Shown: positions 35,255 through 43,732 of the stretch, piece after piece
How the letters are laid out: the number at the start of each line of letters is the position of its first letter
Numbering within the stretch: the first letter of the stretch is position 1
Source of the DNA: Verrucosispora sp. WMMD573
Lineage (GTDB): Bacteria; Actinomycetota; Actinomycetes; Mycobacteriales; Micromonosporaceae
Direction: 5' to 3'
Assembly: GCF_027497175.1 (NCBI RefSeq)
Contig: NZ_CP114901.1
Coordinates: forward strand, 1,178,001 to 1,242,000
Length of the DNA stretch: 64,000 nt
Program-made: the position numbers and the translations under genes
The notes under the pieces: generated by a model
Told to the model about the DNA's origin: nothing
The model's database searches: none
Seen by the model: only the letters and a program-made list of their open reading frames with translations

Positions 35255-35392
35255 CGTCGCCCTCCGCGCGTCGCCGGTGATCGCACCCCAGTCGTACCAC
35301 CGCGCCGTCCCGCTGCGACCGGAAACAGCGAGGTCAGCGCGCGCTGCCGTACCCCCGGTCCGCGCCACCGGGCGCGAACTAACCTCGGAGCG

Positions 35393-36397
35393 ATGCAGCA
35401 CACCCCCGATCGACGGGCCAACCTCACCACGGCCGAACGCGCGATCGATGCCCGGTTCCGCGCCGGGCTGGCCCGGCTACCGCGTCACGGGCCGGCCGGG
35501 TGGTTCACCGAGTTCGTGGTCTTCGGGCTCAAGCAGGCCTGGGCGTGCGTGTTCGGTGCCGCCATGCTGGCGATCATCTGCGCGGCGCACCTCTGGTACC
35601 CGGACGACGCCGCGTTCGCCCGTAACGACGCCCTCACCGTGGCCGCGGTCGCCATCCAGGTCGCCATGGTCACCGGGCGGTTGGAGAGCCTGCGCGAACT
35701 ACGGGTGATAGTCCTGTTCCACCTCGTCGGCACGGTCATGGAGCTGTTCAAGACGCACGTCGGCTCGTGGACGTACGAGCCCGACGGCGTGCTCCGGCTC
35801 GGCGGGGTGCCCCTGTTCAGCGGCTTCATGTACGCCGCTGTCGGCTCCTACCTCGTCCGGGTGAACCGGCTGTTCGACCTGCGCTTCACGCGCTACCCGC
35901 CTCGCTGGTCGACGGCCGTGCTGGCAGTCGCCATCTATCTCAACTTCTTCGCCAACCACTACCTGCCGGACGTACGGTGGCTGCTCGTCGCGGCCGTCGC
36001 GCTGGTGTTCGGTCCCTGCGTCATGCACTTCCGGATATTCCGGGCCAGGTTGCGCATGCCGCTGCTGCTGGCCTTCGTCCTCGTCGCCTTCTTCATCTGG
36101 CTCGCGGAGAACATCGCCACCTGGTCGAATGCTTGGCTCTATCCGAGCCAGGCGGACGGTTGGCATCCGGTGTCACTGACGAAGCTGACGTCGTGGTTCC
36201 TCTTGATGATCATTTCGGTGGTGCTTGTCACCTGGATCGCACCGCCGCAGCCGCCCGACGACGACCGACAGCCACCCCGTGGCACCGATGAGACCGCGCC
36301 TGGTGGGCTGCCGGTCGGCCAGCGGGAGCGGCACCGATCGCCTCTCGACCAGCAGGTCAGCCCTGGCGGCTCTTCCACTGCGGGTTCAGCCGGTTGA
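35393..36397 (+). CDS. DUF817 family integral membrane protein
   Basis: 334 residues with about eight membrane helices. The stretch [14 protein letters not shown] and the following [18 protein letters not shown], with [12 protein letters not shown] further on, are typical of DUF817 (YoaT-like) proteins of unknown function. The charged Pro-rich C-terminal tail of about 50 residues runs over the 3' end of the convergent bL36 gene by 41 bases. Confidence 0.8.
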   Translation: MQHTPDRRANLTTAERAIDARFRAGLARLPRHGPAGWFTEFVVFGLKQAWACVFGAAMLAIICAAHLWYPDDAAFARNDALTVAAVAIQVAMVTGRLESLRELRVIVLFHLVGTVMELFKTHVGSWTYEPDGVLRLGGVPLFSGFMYAAVGSYLVRVNRLFDLRFTRYPPRWSTAVLAVAIYLNFFANHYLPDVRWLLVAAVALVFGPCVMHFRIFRARLRMPLLLAFVLVAFFIWLAENIATWSNAWLYPSQADGWHPVSLTKLTSWFLLMIISVVLVTWIAPPQPPDDDRQPPRGTDETAPGGLPVGQRERHRSPLDQQVSPGGSSTAGSAG

Positions 36398-36479
36398 CCA
36401 CGACCACCCGACCGCGGCGGCGTACCACCGTCGAACCCGGCTTCCGCTTCAGCGACCGGAGGGAACTACGTACCTTCAT
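36357..36479 (-). CDS. rpmJ2: ribosomal protein bL36, zinc-free paralogue
   Basis: A 40-residue protein running [16 protein letters not shown], then [19 protein letters not shown] and ending SRQG. The frame and length match bL36. The zinc ligands (CxxC...C...H) of the standard form are absent, so this is the C-minus paralogue that can replace the zinc protein when zinc is scarce. AGGAG lies 8 bases before ATG. It overlaps the 3' end of the DUF817 gene. I see no clear Zur box in the 130 bases upstream (36480-36609), which hold no other gene. Confidence 0.93.
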   Translation of the reverse strand: MKVRSSLRSLKRKPGSTVVRRRGRVVVVNRLNPQWKSRQG

Positions 36480-36609
36480 GTCCGTTTCTCCTCGGCTCGG
36501 GTCTCATCTCGTACGCACGGAGAAACGCCGACCCTGAGGGTGGGATTCCCGGCACCGGGCAGGATCGCCCGTGCCGCCATCGACAGGGACCCGCCTCGCC
36601 TCCACCGCC

Positions 36610-37002
36610 CTATTGCCGGTCGCTCTGAAGGTCGGCCGGGGATGTCGGTTCGACCGCCAGCAGGGCGGCGAGTTGTCGCAGAAGCTGGGGCCGGGCGCGG
36701 TAGTAAACCCAGGTTCCCCGCCGTTCGGAATCGACCAGACCCGCCTCGCGCAGTGCCCGCAGGTGGTGCGAGATCGTCGGACCGCTCAGGTCGAAGGCCG
36801 GGGTCAGGTCGCAGACGCACACCTCGCCGCCCTCGGCCGAGGCGATCATCGACATCAGTTGCAGCCGAACCGGGTCGCCGAGAGCCTTGAACGCGGGTGC
36901 CAGCAGCGCGGCGGCCTCACCTGACACCCGCTGCTGCGCCAGCGGTGGGCAGCAGGGGACGGCGGTCAGATCGAGGGAAAATGGCGCCGCCTGCTTCGAC
37001 AT
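36610..37002 (-). CDS. arsR: ArsR-type metalloregulator
   Basis: 130 residues, winged helix of the ArsR/SmtB family (ALGDPVRLQLMSMI, SGPTISHHLRALREAGLV, GTWVYYRARP). The metal site EVC62-V-C64-DL in the recognition region is the arsenite-sensing CxC form, and C17-C18 could add a third ligand. It diverges from an ArsO-like flavoprotein gene, so arsenic(III) or antimony(III) would release both promoters. The shared gap has a TTGACA hexamer at 37012 and a weak inverted repeat AATCA-13-TGATT (37025-37047). Confidence 0.88.
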   Translation of the reverse strand: MSKQAAPFSLDLTAVPCCPPLAQQRVSGEAAALLAPAFKALGDPVRLQLMSMIASAEGGEVCVCDLTPAFDLSGPTISHHLRALREAGLVDSERRGTWVYYRARPQLLRQLAALLAVEPTSPADLQSDRQ

Positions 37003-37147
37003 GCCTCTAGGTTGACACCCGTCTAATCAACGTGCAACTCTCTGATTCGAAGAACGTCGAGACAGCCAGTCGACACCATCCCCATCCGCACAGGAGGGAC
37101 CGACACGGCAAGCTGTTTCGACATCCATCAAACCTGAGGAGTTACTG

Positions 37148-38554
37148 ATGAGCGACCTGGACCAGCTGCCCGTCGCCGTCATCGGCGCCGGCCCCGTCGG
37201 CCTCGCCGCCGCCGCCCACCTGCACGAGCGTGCGCTGCCATACACCGTCCTGGAGGCCGGCGACGGTGCTGGCGCCGCCGTCCGGCAGTGGGCCCACGTC
37301 CGCGTCTTCTCACCCTGGCGGTACAACATCGATCCGGCCGCCCGCCGCCTGCTGGACGAGGCCGGCTGGGTGGCACCCGATCTGGACGCCCTGCCGACCG
37401 GCGCGGACCTCGTCGCCCACTATCTTCAGCCCCTCGCGAACCTGCCGCAGCTCAAGCCGCAGCTGCGCTACCGCGCCCGGGTGGCGGCGATCAGCCGGCT
37501 CGGCTACGACCGGCTGCGCACCACCGGTCGGGAGTCGGCTCCCTTCCTGCTCCGCCTCACCGACGGCCGGGAGATCCTCGCCCGGGCCGTAATCGACGCC
37601 ACCGGGACCTGGGACACCCCGAACGTGCTCGGTGCCTCCGGCCTGCCCGCTCAGGGCGAGACGGGCGCTGCCGGTCACCTGGAGCACGCGCTGCCCGACG
37701 TCCTCGGCGTCGACCGGATCCGCTTCGCCGGTCGGCACACACTTGTCGTCGGTGCCGGCCACTCCGCCGCCAACACCCTGCTCTCGCTCGCCGAGCTCGC
37801 CGCCGCCGTACCCGGCACCGAGGTGACCTGGGCCATCCGATCGCTGTCACCGACGCGTACCTACGGCGGCGGCGACGCCGACGCGCTACCCGCTCGGGGC
37901 GCGCTCGGCTCGCGGCTGCGGGCGCACGTCGACACCGGCCGCATCCGCCTGCTGACCGGATTCTCCGTCCACGCCATCACTCCCGACGGCGGCCGGGTCA
38001 CGGTGATGGTCCGGCGCGGCGACACGCAAGAGCAGGTCACGGTGGACCGGATCGTGGCCGCCACCGGCTTCCGGCCCGATCACACGATCGCCGCGGAGCT
38101 GCGCCTGGATCTTGATCCGATCATGGGCGCCACCCGCGCCCTCGCTCCGCTCATCGACCCCAACGAACACTCCTGCGGCACCGTCCCACCGCACGGCGTC
38201 GACGAACTCGCCCACCCGGAACCCGGCTACTACGCGGTCGGCATGAAGAGTTACGGCCGGGCACCCACCTTCCTCTTGGCCACCGGCTACGAACAGACCC
38301 GATCCGTGGTCGCCGCCCTCGCCGGCGACTGGGAGGCCGCTCGCGACGTACGGCTCGAACTGCCCGAAACCGGTGTCTGCCGCAGCAACCCGGCCGACTC
38401 GGTCGCCGGTGACGACTGCTGCGGCCCGGCTCCCGAGCGGACCGGCAAGGGCCTTGCCACCGGCGTCAGCGGGGGCCTGCTCGCCGCACCGCTGGATCTG
38501 CTGAGCACCGACGCGCCGGCTACCGACCGGGCCGGCGGCTGTTGCGGCAGCTGA
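37148..38554 (+). CDS. ArsO-like FAD/NAD(P)-dependent oxidoreductase with Cys-rich tail
   Basis: 468 residues with two dinucleotide folds: VIGAGPVGLAAAAHL at the N-terminus and LVVGAGHSAANTLLSLAEL near residue 200, as in flavin monooxygenases. The ATG... motif DATGTWDTPN links them. The C-terminal 60 residues carry DDCCGPAP and end in GGCCGS, two vicinal Cys pairs that could bind As(III). Flavoproteins of this type (ArsO) occur in actinobacterial ars operons. AGGAG precedes the start by seven bases. It is divergent from arsR. No Acr3/ArsB pump or ArsC reductase is in the window. Confidence 0.75.
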   Translation: MSDLDQLPVAVIGAGPVGLAAAAHLHERALPYTVLEAGDGAGAAVRQWAHVRVFSPWRYNIDPAARRLLDEAGWVAPDLDALPTGADLVAHYLQPLANLPQLKPQLRYRARVAAISRLGYDRLRTTGRESAPFLLRLTDGREILARAVIDATGTWDTPNVLGASGLPAQGETGAAGHLEHALPDVLGVDRIRFAGRHTLVVGAGHSAANTLLSLAELAAAVPGTEVTWAIRSLSPTRTYGGGDADALPARGALGSRLRAHVDTGRIRLLTGFSVHAITPDGGRVTVMVRRGDTQEQVTVDRIVAATGFRPDHTIAAELRLDLDPIMGATRALAPLIDPNEHSCGTVPPHGVDELAHPEPGYYAVGMKSYGRAPTFLLATGYEQTRSVVAALAGDWEAARDVRLELPETGVCRSNPADSVAGDDCCGPAPERTGKGLATGVSGGLLAAPLDLLSTDAPATDRAGGCCGS

Positions 38555-38972
38555 GGGCGGCCGACGATTCGAGCGCCTGGCGGACGATGCGTAGAGCCTG
38601 TTCCGCCGGGGGTAGGCCGGACCCGCTGACCACCCGGCCGTCCACGATGATCGCCGCGTAGCCGGTACCCCGGACCAGGTCTCGCAGCAGGGCCCGCCAG
38701 TGCCGCCGGTGCCGGCGACCGTCGCGCACGATCGCCGGCAGCAGGAACAGCGTGTTACGGGGGTCGACGATCTCCACCGCGATCTCGGCTGGCAGACCGG
38801 CACGTACCGCCTGGTAGACCTCACCCAACGGCCGCTGGTCGGCCCGTTGCCGCGTCAACGTGGGATCCTCGTGCCGGCCCTCGACGCAGATGTCGGCCGC
38901 GCCGGTGCAGCAGCCGGAGCCGGCCCCGGGCGCATCCCATGGTCGGATCAGCAGAACCCGGTGCCGGGCCAT
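38520..38972 (-). CDS. uncharacterised protein coupled to CstA
   Basis: 150 residues, no family recognised. The N-terminus has SGCCTGAADICVEGRH, two or three Cys that could bind metal, and the middle has AVEIVDPRNTLFLLPAI. It may have a thioredoxin- or ferredoxin-like alpha/beta fold. The start overlaps the cstA stop (TGATG), so translation is coupled and it probably works with CstA. Its 3' end overlaps the end of the ArsO-like gene by 35 bases on the other strand. Confidence 0.7.
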   Translation of the reverse strand: MARHRVLLIRPWDAPGAGSGCCTGAADICVEGRHEDPTLTRQRADQRPLGEVYQAVRAGLPAEIAVEIVDPRNTLFLLPAIVRDGRRHRRHWRALLRDLVRGTGYAAIIVDGRVVSGSGLPPAEQALRIVRQALESSAALSCRNSRRPGR

Positions 38973-40792
38973 CAGCGGGGATCGTCGGTGGCACCGGCAC
39001 CGGCTGCTGATTCGGCACCGACCGCCCGCTGCGACCGGTCGGCCGGCTCGGGCTCGGTGGTGCCCGCATCGTCACTGTCCGGAGGTGGCCCGGAATCCGG
39101 TTCCGCCTCGACGGGCTGGCCACTGGCGCGGCGCAGGGCGAGCACCGCCTCCACGATCAGCCAGAGCGCGAGGACGAAGATGATGGCGTCCAGGGGTGCC
39201 AGCACCCACTCGTCGGCAGCCACGAACTCGCGCAGTTGGACGATGAGTGCCCAGGTCGTCATCACCAGCAGGAAGACCAGCGGCACGATTACCGCGACCG
39301 GGTTGCGTCGACGACGCATCACCCAGACCGCGATGACGGCGAGGGCTAGCCCGGCGGTGAGCTGGTTGGTGGTGCCGAAGAGTCGCCACAGCACCCCGAA
39401 GGTGTAGCCGGCGTCCCCACCGCCCGGCAGCAGGGCGAGCGTCAGTGGTGCGGCGATCGCCAGCAGCCCGGCCAGGGTGAGGTGACGGGACAGCCGCCGC
39501 CAGCCGACCAACTCGGCAATCTCCTGCACGATGTAGCGCTGCAACCGGACACCGGTGTCCATCGTGGTGGCCGCGAACGAGATCACCACCACTGCCGCGA
39601 AGACGGTCGCGAGTTGGAACTCGATACCGAGGTTTGTGGCGAAGCTGGCGATGCCGTTGACGAAGTTGCGGGTGGCGCCGCCCGACGCCGCGGCGTAGCT
39701 GGCGTACAACCCCTCCCACTCGGCGCGGGTGGCGGCGACCCCGGCCGTGACCGCGATGATCGACCCGAGAGCGAGGCTGCCCTCGCCGATCGCCCCTGCG
39801 TAGCCGACGTACCGGGCGTCGGTCTCCTTGTCGAGCTGTTTGGAGGTGGTGCCGGAGGCCACCAGCGAATGGAACCCGGATATCGCACCGCAGGCGACGG
39901 TGATGAACAGGAACGGGAAGATGCTCGGTGACCCGGCTGGCACGTCGTTGAACATCGGCGCCACGATCCGGTCCATCCCGACCAGCACTCCGGTGAAGAT
40001 CACCGCGATGGCGATGAACAGCTGATGCGAGTTGATGTAGTCGCGCGGCTGCAACAGCAGCCACACGGGCAGCCGAGAGGCGATGAACGCGTAGCTGAAG
40101 AGGATGATCACCCACAGGTCGCGCGTCCGCTCGAAGCCGAGCGCGTCGGCCAACCCGGTGATCTCGATCGGGTAGAGGTTGCCCACCCAGATCAGGAAGT
40201 AGAGCGCGGCCACGCCGATGAGCGACGGCACCAGCGCCGCGCTGCGGGTGCGGTAGATGTACTGGCCGATCGCGATGGCCAGGGGAATCTCCACGAAGAT
40301 CGGGATGACCGCGCCCGGGTACGCCACGAGCAGGTTGCCGATGACCACCGCGAAGACCGCGTTCACCAGCGTGAGCAGGAAGAAGATGATCAGCAGGAAG
40401 AGCGTACGGGCCCGTTTGCTGATCACGTCCGCGGCCAGGGTGCCGATGTTGCGCGCCCGGTGTCGCACCGAGACCGCGAGCGCCCCGAAGTCGTGTACGC
40501 CCGCCGCGAAGATGGTGCCGAACACCACCCAGGCCAACGCCGGTCCCCATCCCCAGAACACCGCGATCGCCGGGCCGACGATCGGGGCGGCTCCGGCGAT
40601 GGAGGTGAAGTGGTGACCGAAGAGCACATGCTTGTTTGTGGGGACGAAGTCGACTCCGTCGGAGAACCGGTGCGCCGGGGTGACGTAGGCCGGGTCCAAC
40701 CCGTACACCCGGTCGGCGAGGTATCGCGAGTAGTACCGGTAGCCGAGGGCGAACATCGCCATGACCGCGATGACGACGACGATGGCGGGCAT
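38972..40792 (-). CDS. cstA: CstA family carbon-starvation transporter
   Basis: 606 residues with about sixteen membrane helices. NKHVLFGHHFTSIAGAAPIVGPAIAVFWGWGP-type sequence near residue 55 and FHSLVASGTTSKQLDKETDA near residue 310 are CstA hallmarks. CstA proteins take up pyruvate or peptides when preferred carbon runs out. The C-terminal 50 residues are acidic and disordered. AGGAGG precedes the ATG. A CRP-like box lies 66 bases upstream, in agreement with catabolite control of this family in other bacteria. Confidence 0.93.
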   Translation of the reverse strand: MPAIVVVIAVMAMFALGYRYYSRYLADRVYGLDPAYVTPAHRFSDGVDFVPTNKHVLFGHHFTSIAGAAPIVGPAIAVFWGWGPALAWVVFGTIFAAGVHDFGALAVSVRHRARNIGTLAADVISKRARTLFLLIIFFLLTLVNAVFAVVIGNLLVAYPGAVIPIFVEIPLAIAIGQYIYRTRSAALVPSLIGVAALYFLIWVGNLYPIEITGLADALGFERTRDLWVIILFSYAFIASRLPVWLLLQPRDYINSHQLFIAIAVIFTGVLVGMDRIVAPMFNDVPAGSPSIFPFLFITVACGAISGFHSLVASGTTSKQLDKETDARYVGYAGAIGEGSLALGSIIAVTAGVAATRAEWEGLYASYAAASGGATRNFVNGIASFATNLGIEFQLATVFAAVVVISFAATTMDTGVRLQRYIVQEIAELVGWRRLSRHLTLAGLLAIAAPLTLALLPGGGDAGYTFGVLWRLFGTTNQLTAGLALAVIAVWVMRRRRNPVAVIVPLVFLLVMTTWALIVQLREFVAADEWVLAPLDAIIFVLALWLIVEAVLALRRASGQPVEAEPDSGPPPDSDDAGTTEPEPADRSQRAVGAESAAGAGATDDPR

Positions 40793-40857
40793 ACGGCTGC
40801 CTCCTTGCGGCCCGTGGGGCGGGCGCTCGTGTGCAGATCCCGAAACCTGCCGGTAAT

Positions 40858-40873
40858 GTAACGGGGATCACAT
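40858..40873. promoter_or_regulatory. CRP/Crp-like operator between cstA and the PNPOx-like gene
   Basis: TGTAA-CGGGGA-TCACA matches the CRP consensus TGTGA-N6-TCACA at nine of ten positions. It lies 66 bases upstream of cstA and 30 bases upstream of the divergent gene at 40903, so a cAMP receptor protein could activate one and repress the other. Confidence 0.65.
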
Positions 40874-40902
40874 TCCAAGGTCAATCGAACGGCTCGGATC
40901 AC

Positions 40903-41715
40903 ATGAACGTGGATGCGGATGTTCGCCGCGCGATCCAGGCCGCCACCGTCGGCGAGTTGGCCTGGCTCGACCGGGGCGGCCTACCGCAGGCCCGGCCGGT
41001 CACGCCACTGCTGCTCGGCGAGCGGCCGGCCGTCGCCTTCCCGTACGCCGAGGCCCCCGTCGCTCGTGGGCTGGCCGCCGCGCCGGTCGTGGCGCTTGTC
41101 GTCTCCGACGACCGGCTCACCGGGCGTGGCTGGCGGCCGGTCGCGGTGACCGGCCGGCCCCGGCTGACCGAGGATCGCGACGGCGCGCTGTTCGCCGAAC
41201 AGTTGCTCGACCAGGAACTGCGCAAGTACCCACCGGCCCGCGCGCTGATCGACTCGCCGCTGCTGCGCCGGGAGCACTGGTGGTACCTGCCCCGGCTGAT
41301 CGTGGCGCTGGACGTCGTCACGACGACCACGGTCGGCGCCCGCGTCGGCGGGGCGGGCGAGGTGCTGGCGGTCGCCCGAGACGATCGAGAGCTGTACGTG
41401 GACTCGGTGACCCGGCCCGAGCACGAGGAAGGCGAGGCGGTCCGAGTGAGGAGCCTCGGGGCTCGGCCACCCGCCAACGGCCCGGCGGTGCTGCTGGGGC
41501 ACGACTTCTCCGCCCCCGACCTCGAACGGTGGACCCCGTGGACGATCCGGGGCGGGCTCACCGACGGCGTCCTGGCCGTGACGGCGGCACCTGCGCGTGC
41601 CGCCCTCGCGCCGCCGCTCGGCCTGTGGCGACGGCTGATCCGCCAGCGCCGGCTCGCTCGGGCCTGCCGGGCCGCCCTCGACGGCCAGGGCGGGCACCAC
41701 CACCCCCTCCCCTAG
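40903..41715 (+). CDS. pyridoxamine-phosphate-oxidase-like (FMN-binding split barrel) protein
   Basis: 270 residues. The first 180 have the pattern of an FMN split barrel (GELAWLDRGGLPQARPVTPLL, then VALVVSDDRLTGRGWRPVAVTGRPRL). The C-terminal part has GVLAVTAAP and a basic helix RRLIRQRRLARACRAAL. There is no strong ribosome site, so the mRNA may be leaderless or nearly so. The family assignment is moderate. A CRP-like site just upstream is shared with cstA. The 220 bases after it (41716-41935) hold no gene that I can support. Confidence 0.6.
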   Translation: MNVDADVRRAIQAATVGELAWLDRGGLPQARPVTPLLLGERPAVAFPYAEAPVARGLAAAPVVALVVSDDRLTGRGWRPVAVTGRPRLTEDRDGALFAEQLLDQELRKYPPARALIDSPLLRREHWWYLPRLIVALDVVTTTTVGARVGGAGEVLAVARDDRELYVDSVTRPEHEEGEAVRVRSLGARPPANGPAVLLGHDFSAPDLERWTPWTIRGGLTDGVLAVTAAPARAALAPPLGLWRRLIRQRRLARACRAALDGQGGHHHPLP

Positions 41716-41935
41716 ACGGTCCGCACGAGTGGTGACGACGAGCGCAGCCGCTCCTGCACCGTCCGGTGGCCACCTCCTGTTGACGGCCTCGACCAGCGTC
41801 CCCACGCTGCTCCTTCGCAAGGAAAATCTACGGTTCGCCTTCCGCGATCCGGCCTCGCCGGGAACATCCGCCACGTAGCGTCGTGGCAGACCGGCCATCC
41901 CGAAACGCCTGATGGCGGACGAGGGACGGAACGTG

Positions 41936-43720
41936 ATGTGCGGCATCAGCGGTGAGGCGAGGTTCGACGGCAGCACCCCCGACGCCGACGCGGTGACCCG
42001 GATGACCGAGGCGATGCGGTCCCGGGGCCCGGACGGCGAGGGACTGTGGAGCGATGGCTGGGTGACCCTCGGGCACCGTCGGCTGACCGTCATCGACCTG
42101 TCCGACGCGGGCGGCCAGCCCATGGTGCGCGAGGATCTCGGCCTCGCCCTGGTCTTCAACGGGTGCGTCTACAACTATCCCGAGCTGCGCGAAGAGCTGC
42201 GCGCCGCCGGGCACACCTTCCACTCCACCAGTGACACCGAGGTGATTCTGGTGGCGTACGCACAGTGGGGTGAGTACTTCGTCGACCACCTGGTCGGCAT
42301 GTTCGCGGTGGGCCTGATCGACCGCGTCCGGCGTCGGCTCGTGCTGGCCCGCGACCGACTCGGCATCAAGCCCCTCTACCTCGCCGAGACGCCGGGCCGG
42401 TTGCGGTTCGCCTCCACGCTGCCGGCGCTGCTCAAGGCGGGCGATGTGGACACCAGCGTGGACCCGGTGGCGCTGCACCACTACCTGTCGTGGCACTCGA
42501 TCGTGCCCGCGCCCCGCACCATCCTGCGCGGAGTCCGGAAGCTGCCACCGGCGACCGTGCGGGTCGTCGAGGCCGACGGACGCAGCCGCGATCGCCGCTA
42601 CTGGCAGCCCGATTACGTCCGGGATCCGACCCACGCCGGCTGGGACGACCGGGACTGGCGGGCCGCGACCGGCGACGCGCTGCGCACCGCCGTACGACGA
42701 CGGCTCGTCGCCGACGTGCCGGTCGGCGTGCTGCTCTCCGGCGGACTCGACTCGAGTCTCATCGTGGCTCTGCTCGCCGAGGCCGGTCAGCAGCACCTCC
42801 GCACCTTCAGCATCGGCTTCGACAGCCGGCACGGCGAGGCCGGCGACGAGTTCCACTACTCCGATCTGGTCGCCCGCGCGTACGGCACCGACCACCTCCG
42901 CATCCAACTCGCCAACGACGACCTGGTGCCGGCCGTCCGCCGGACGGTAGCGGCGATGACCGAGCCGATGGGCAGTCACGACGTGGTCGCCTTCCATCTG
43001 CTCTCCGAGCAGGTGGCCGCGCACGTGAAGGTGGCGCAGTCCGGGCAGGGCGCCGACGAGGTGTTCGCCGGATACGGCTACCACCAGCCCCTGACCCAGG
43101 TGGTCCGGGCCGAGGCGGCGCGGACCTTCACCGCCGCCTTCTTCGACCGCGACCATGCCGAGCTGCTCCGGGTGGTCGGTCCGGCCCACGCCGTCGACGC
43201 CGACGCCAGCCGGGAGTTGGTGATAGCGGAGCTGAACGCACCGGGCGCGGAGACCGCCCTGGACGCGGTGCTGCGCCTGGACACCCACCTGATGCTTCCC
43301 GACGATCCGGTCAAACGGGTCGACAGCATGAGCATGGCGTGGGGGTTGGAGGTGCGTACTCCGTTCCTCGACCAGGACCTGGTTGCCCTCGCGGCAGCCT
43401 GTCCACCCGAGCACAAGGTTGCCCAGGGCGGCAAAGGCGTGCTCAAGGAGGTTGCCCGCGAGGTGCTGCCCGCCGAGGTGATCGACCGGCCGAAGGGCTA
43501 CTTTCCGGTGCCCGCGCTACGCAACGTCGACGGCCCGGTCCGTGACCTCGTGGTGGCGGCGTTGCGGGCGCCGGCAGCGCGCGAGCGTGGACTGTTCCGG
43601 CAGGCGTACGTGGACGCGCTGCTCGCCGACCCCGAGCAGGCGCAGGCCGCTGCGGGCAGCAACAAGCTGTGGCAGTTGGGCCTGCTCGAACTTTGGCTCC
43701 AGACCCACGACATCCGCTGA
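41936..43720 (+). CDS. asparagine-synthase-like amidotransferase, NAGGN amidotransferase type
   Basis: 594 residues. The start is fixed at 41936 because Cys2 (M-C-G-I-S-G) must be the N-terminal nucleophile of the glutaminase domain (to about 210). The synthetase domain has the PP-loop SGGLDSS near residue 265 and the late GQGADEVFAGYGYH motif. Length and blocks such as YLSWHSIVPAPRTILRGV and RPKGYFPVPALR resemble N-acetylglutaminylglutamine amidotransferases, which make an osmoprotectant dipeptide amide, more than ordinary AsnB. No partner NAGG synthetase gene is adjacent. A plain asparagine synthetase remains possible. Confidence 0.8.
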   Translation: MCGISGEARFDGSTPDADAVTRMTEAMRSRGPDGEGLWSDGWVTLGHRRLTVIDLSDAGGQPMVREDLGLALVFNGCVYNYPELREELRAAGHTFHSTSDTEVILVAYAQWGEYFVDHLVGMFAVGLIDRVRRRLVLARDRLGIKPLYLAETPGRLRFASTLPALLKAGDVDTSVDPVALHHYLSWHSIVPAPRTILRGVRKLPPATVRVVEADGRSRDRRYWQPDYVRDPTHAGWDDRDWRAATGDALRTAVRRRLVADVPVGVLLSGGLDSSLIVALLAEAGQQHLRTFSIGFDSRHGEAGDEFHYSDLVARAYGTDHLRIQLANDDLVPAVRRTVAAMTEPMGSHDVVAFHLLSEQVAAHVKVAQSGQGADEVFAGYGYHQPLTQVVRAEAARTFTAAFFDRDHAELLRVVGPAHAVDADASRELVIAELNAPGAETALDAVLRLDTHLMLPDDPVKRVDSMSMAWGLEVRTPFLDQDLVALAAACPPEHKVAQGGKGVLKEVAREVLPAEVIDRPKGYFPVPALRNVDGPVRDLVVAALRAPAARERGLFRQAYVDALLADPEQAQAAAGSNKLWQLGLLELWLQTHDIR

Positions 43721-43732
43721 CCGCAGGCCGGT

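Noticed and set aside
37003..37147. Strong ArsR operator
   Set aside because: Only a 5-bp inverted repeat and a TTGACA hexamer are visible, too weak to list as a separate site.
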